Origin: Pseudomonadota bacterium
Lineage (GTDB): Bacteria; Pseudomonadota; Gammaproteobacteria; Burkholderiales; SG8-39
DNA: 6,949 nt
Assembly (NCBI GenBank): GCA_021825225.1
Contig: JAKAIH010000147.1
Coordinates: forward strand, 1 to 6,949
Direction: 5' to 3'
The translations under genes were made by a program, and so were the position numbers. Position 1 is the stretch's first letter. The number at the start of each line of letters is the position of its first letter. The notes beneath the pieces are model-generated. The model was not told the origin of the DNA, ran no database searches, and saw nothing but the letters and a program-made list of their open reading frames with translations. Below, one piece after another: positions 6,884 through 6,949 of this stretch.

Positions 6884-6916
6884 GATCCCGGCGTGCGCGA
6901 TTTACGCACCGGGCTC
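6884..6916 (-). ncRNA. Group II intron domain V (catalytic hairpin)
   Basis: This 33-base hairpin has the domain V plan. An eight-base lower strand GAGCCCGG (6916-6909) pairs with CCGGGATC (6891-6884), with one G-A mismatch at the third position. A two-base CG bulge sits on the 3' side, and a five-pair upper stem is capped by an A-rich loop. The AGC catalytic triad is present near the 5' base. AGC rather than CGC argues against the IIC class. Confidence 0.82.
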
Positions 6917-6949
6917 CCACCTTGGGTGATTGGCGGCGAAGCGGACGTC

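Larger units (their letters stand above)
6844..6949 (-). mobile_element. 3' end of a group II intron, continuing beyond the right edge
   Basis: On the minus strand the last 106 bases fold as domain V followed by domain VI of a bacterial group II intron, a self-splicing retroelement that normally encodes a reverse transcriptase in domain IV. The predicted 3' splice site is after T6844, seven bases past the branch-point A6851, giving the usual terminal AT; an alternative GAT ends at 6841. The 65 bases between the mtfA stop and this point would be the 3' exon side; they contain only weak hairpins (for example around 6796-6815) and no gene. The intron points toward mtfA, opposite to its transcription. 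The 5' end, earlier domains and any reverse transcriptase lie outside the window, so whether the element is intact cannot be said. Confidence 0.8.

Noticed and set aside
6657..6929. 90-codon plus-strand frame running into the right-edge hairpins
   Set aside because: It overlaps the end of mtfA in another frame and then reads antisense through the intron's domain VI and V.
1..6949. CRISPR arrays, tRNA or rRNA genes, toxin-antitoxin pairs
   Set aside because: I saw no direct-repeat arrays, cloverleaf-like sequences, rRNA segments or small paired frames with such features on either strand.

Overview
The window is GC-rich bacterial chromosome, and the gene complement (monofunctional RelA, two-domain PPK2, CYTH-CHAD protein, MtfA, small YkgJ-type cysteine-cluster protein) points to a proteobacterium, most likely a betaproteobacterium. 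That placement comes from recalled family resemblance, not from a search.

Layout. Bases 1-371 hold no gene I can support, only a GC-rich inverted repeat near the left edge. A small cysteine-cluster protein (372-656, +) follows. It converges on a three-gene minus-strand block that fills 728-5946. A strong hairpin (677-702) lies in the 71-base gap between the two converging genes. In transcription order the block is relA (3748-5946), a CYTH-CHAD protein with a GTG start (2228-3748), and a polyphosphate:AMP phosphotransferase of the PPK2 family (728-2203). The relA stop TAG and the next gene's GTG share one base, and the last two genes are 24 bases apart with a clear Shine-Dalgarno, so this is very probably one operon. 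A 67-base divergent promoter region (5947-6013) separates relA from an MtfA-type zinc peptidase (6014-6778, +). From about 6844 to the right edge the minus strand carries the 3' end of a group II intron: domain V, then domain VI with its bulged branch-point A. The rest of the intron and any reverse transcriptase lie beyond the window.

How the genes may work together. RelA makes (p)ppGpp from ATP and GTP/GDP and releases AMP. Pap-type PPK2 enzymes convert AMP to ADP using polyphosphate. CHAD domains bind polyphosphate and CYTH domains typically hydrolyse or bind triphosphate compounds. The operon therefore looks like a physical link between the stringent response and polyphosphate/AMP recycling; the families are recognisable, the joint role is inference. 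The other notable points are the intron end, the matching -10-like boxes six bases from both divergent start codons (possible leaderless transcripts), and the degenerate first half of the PPK2.
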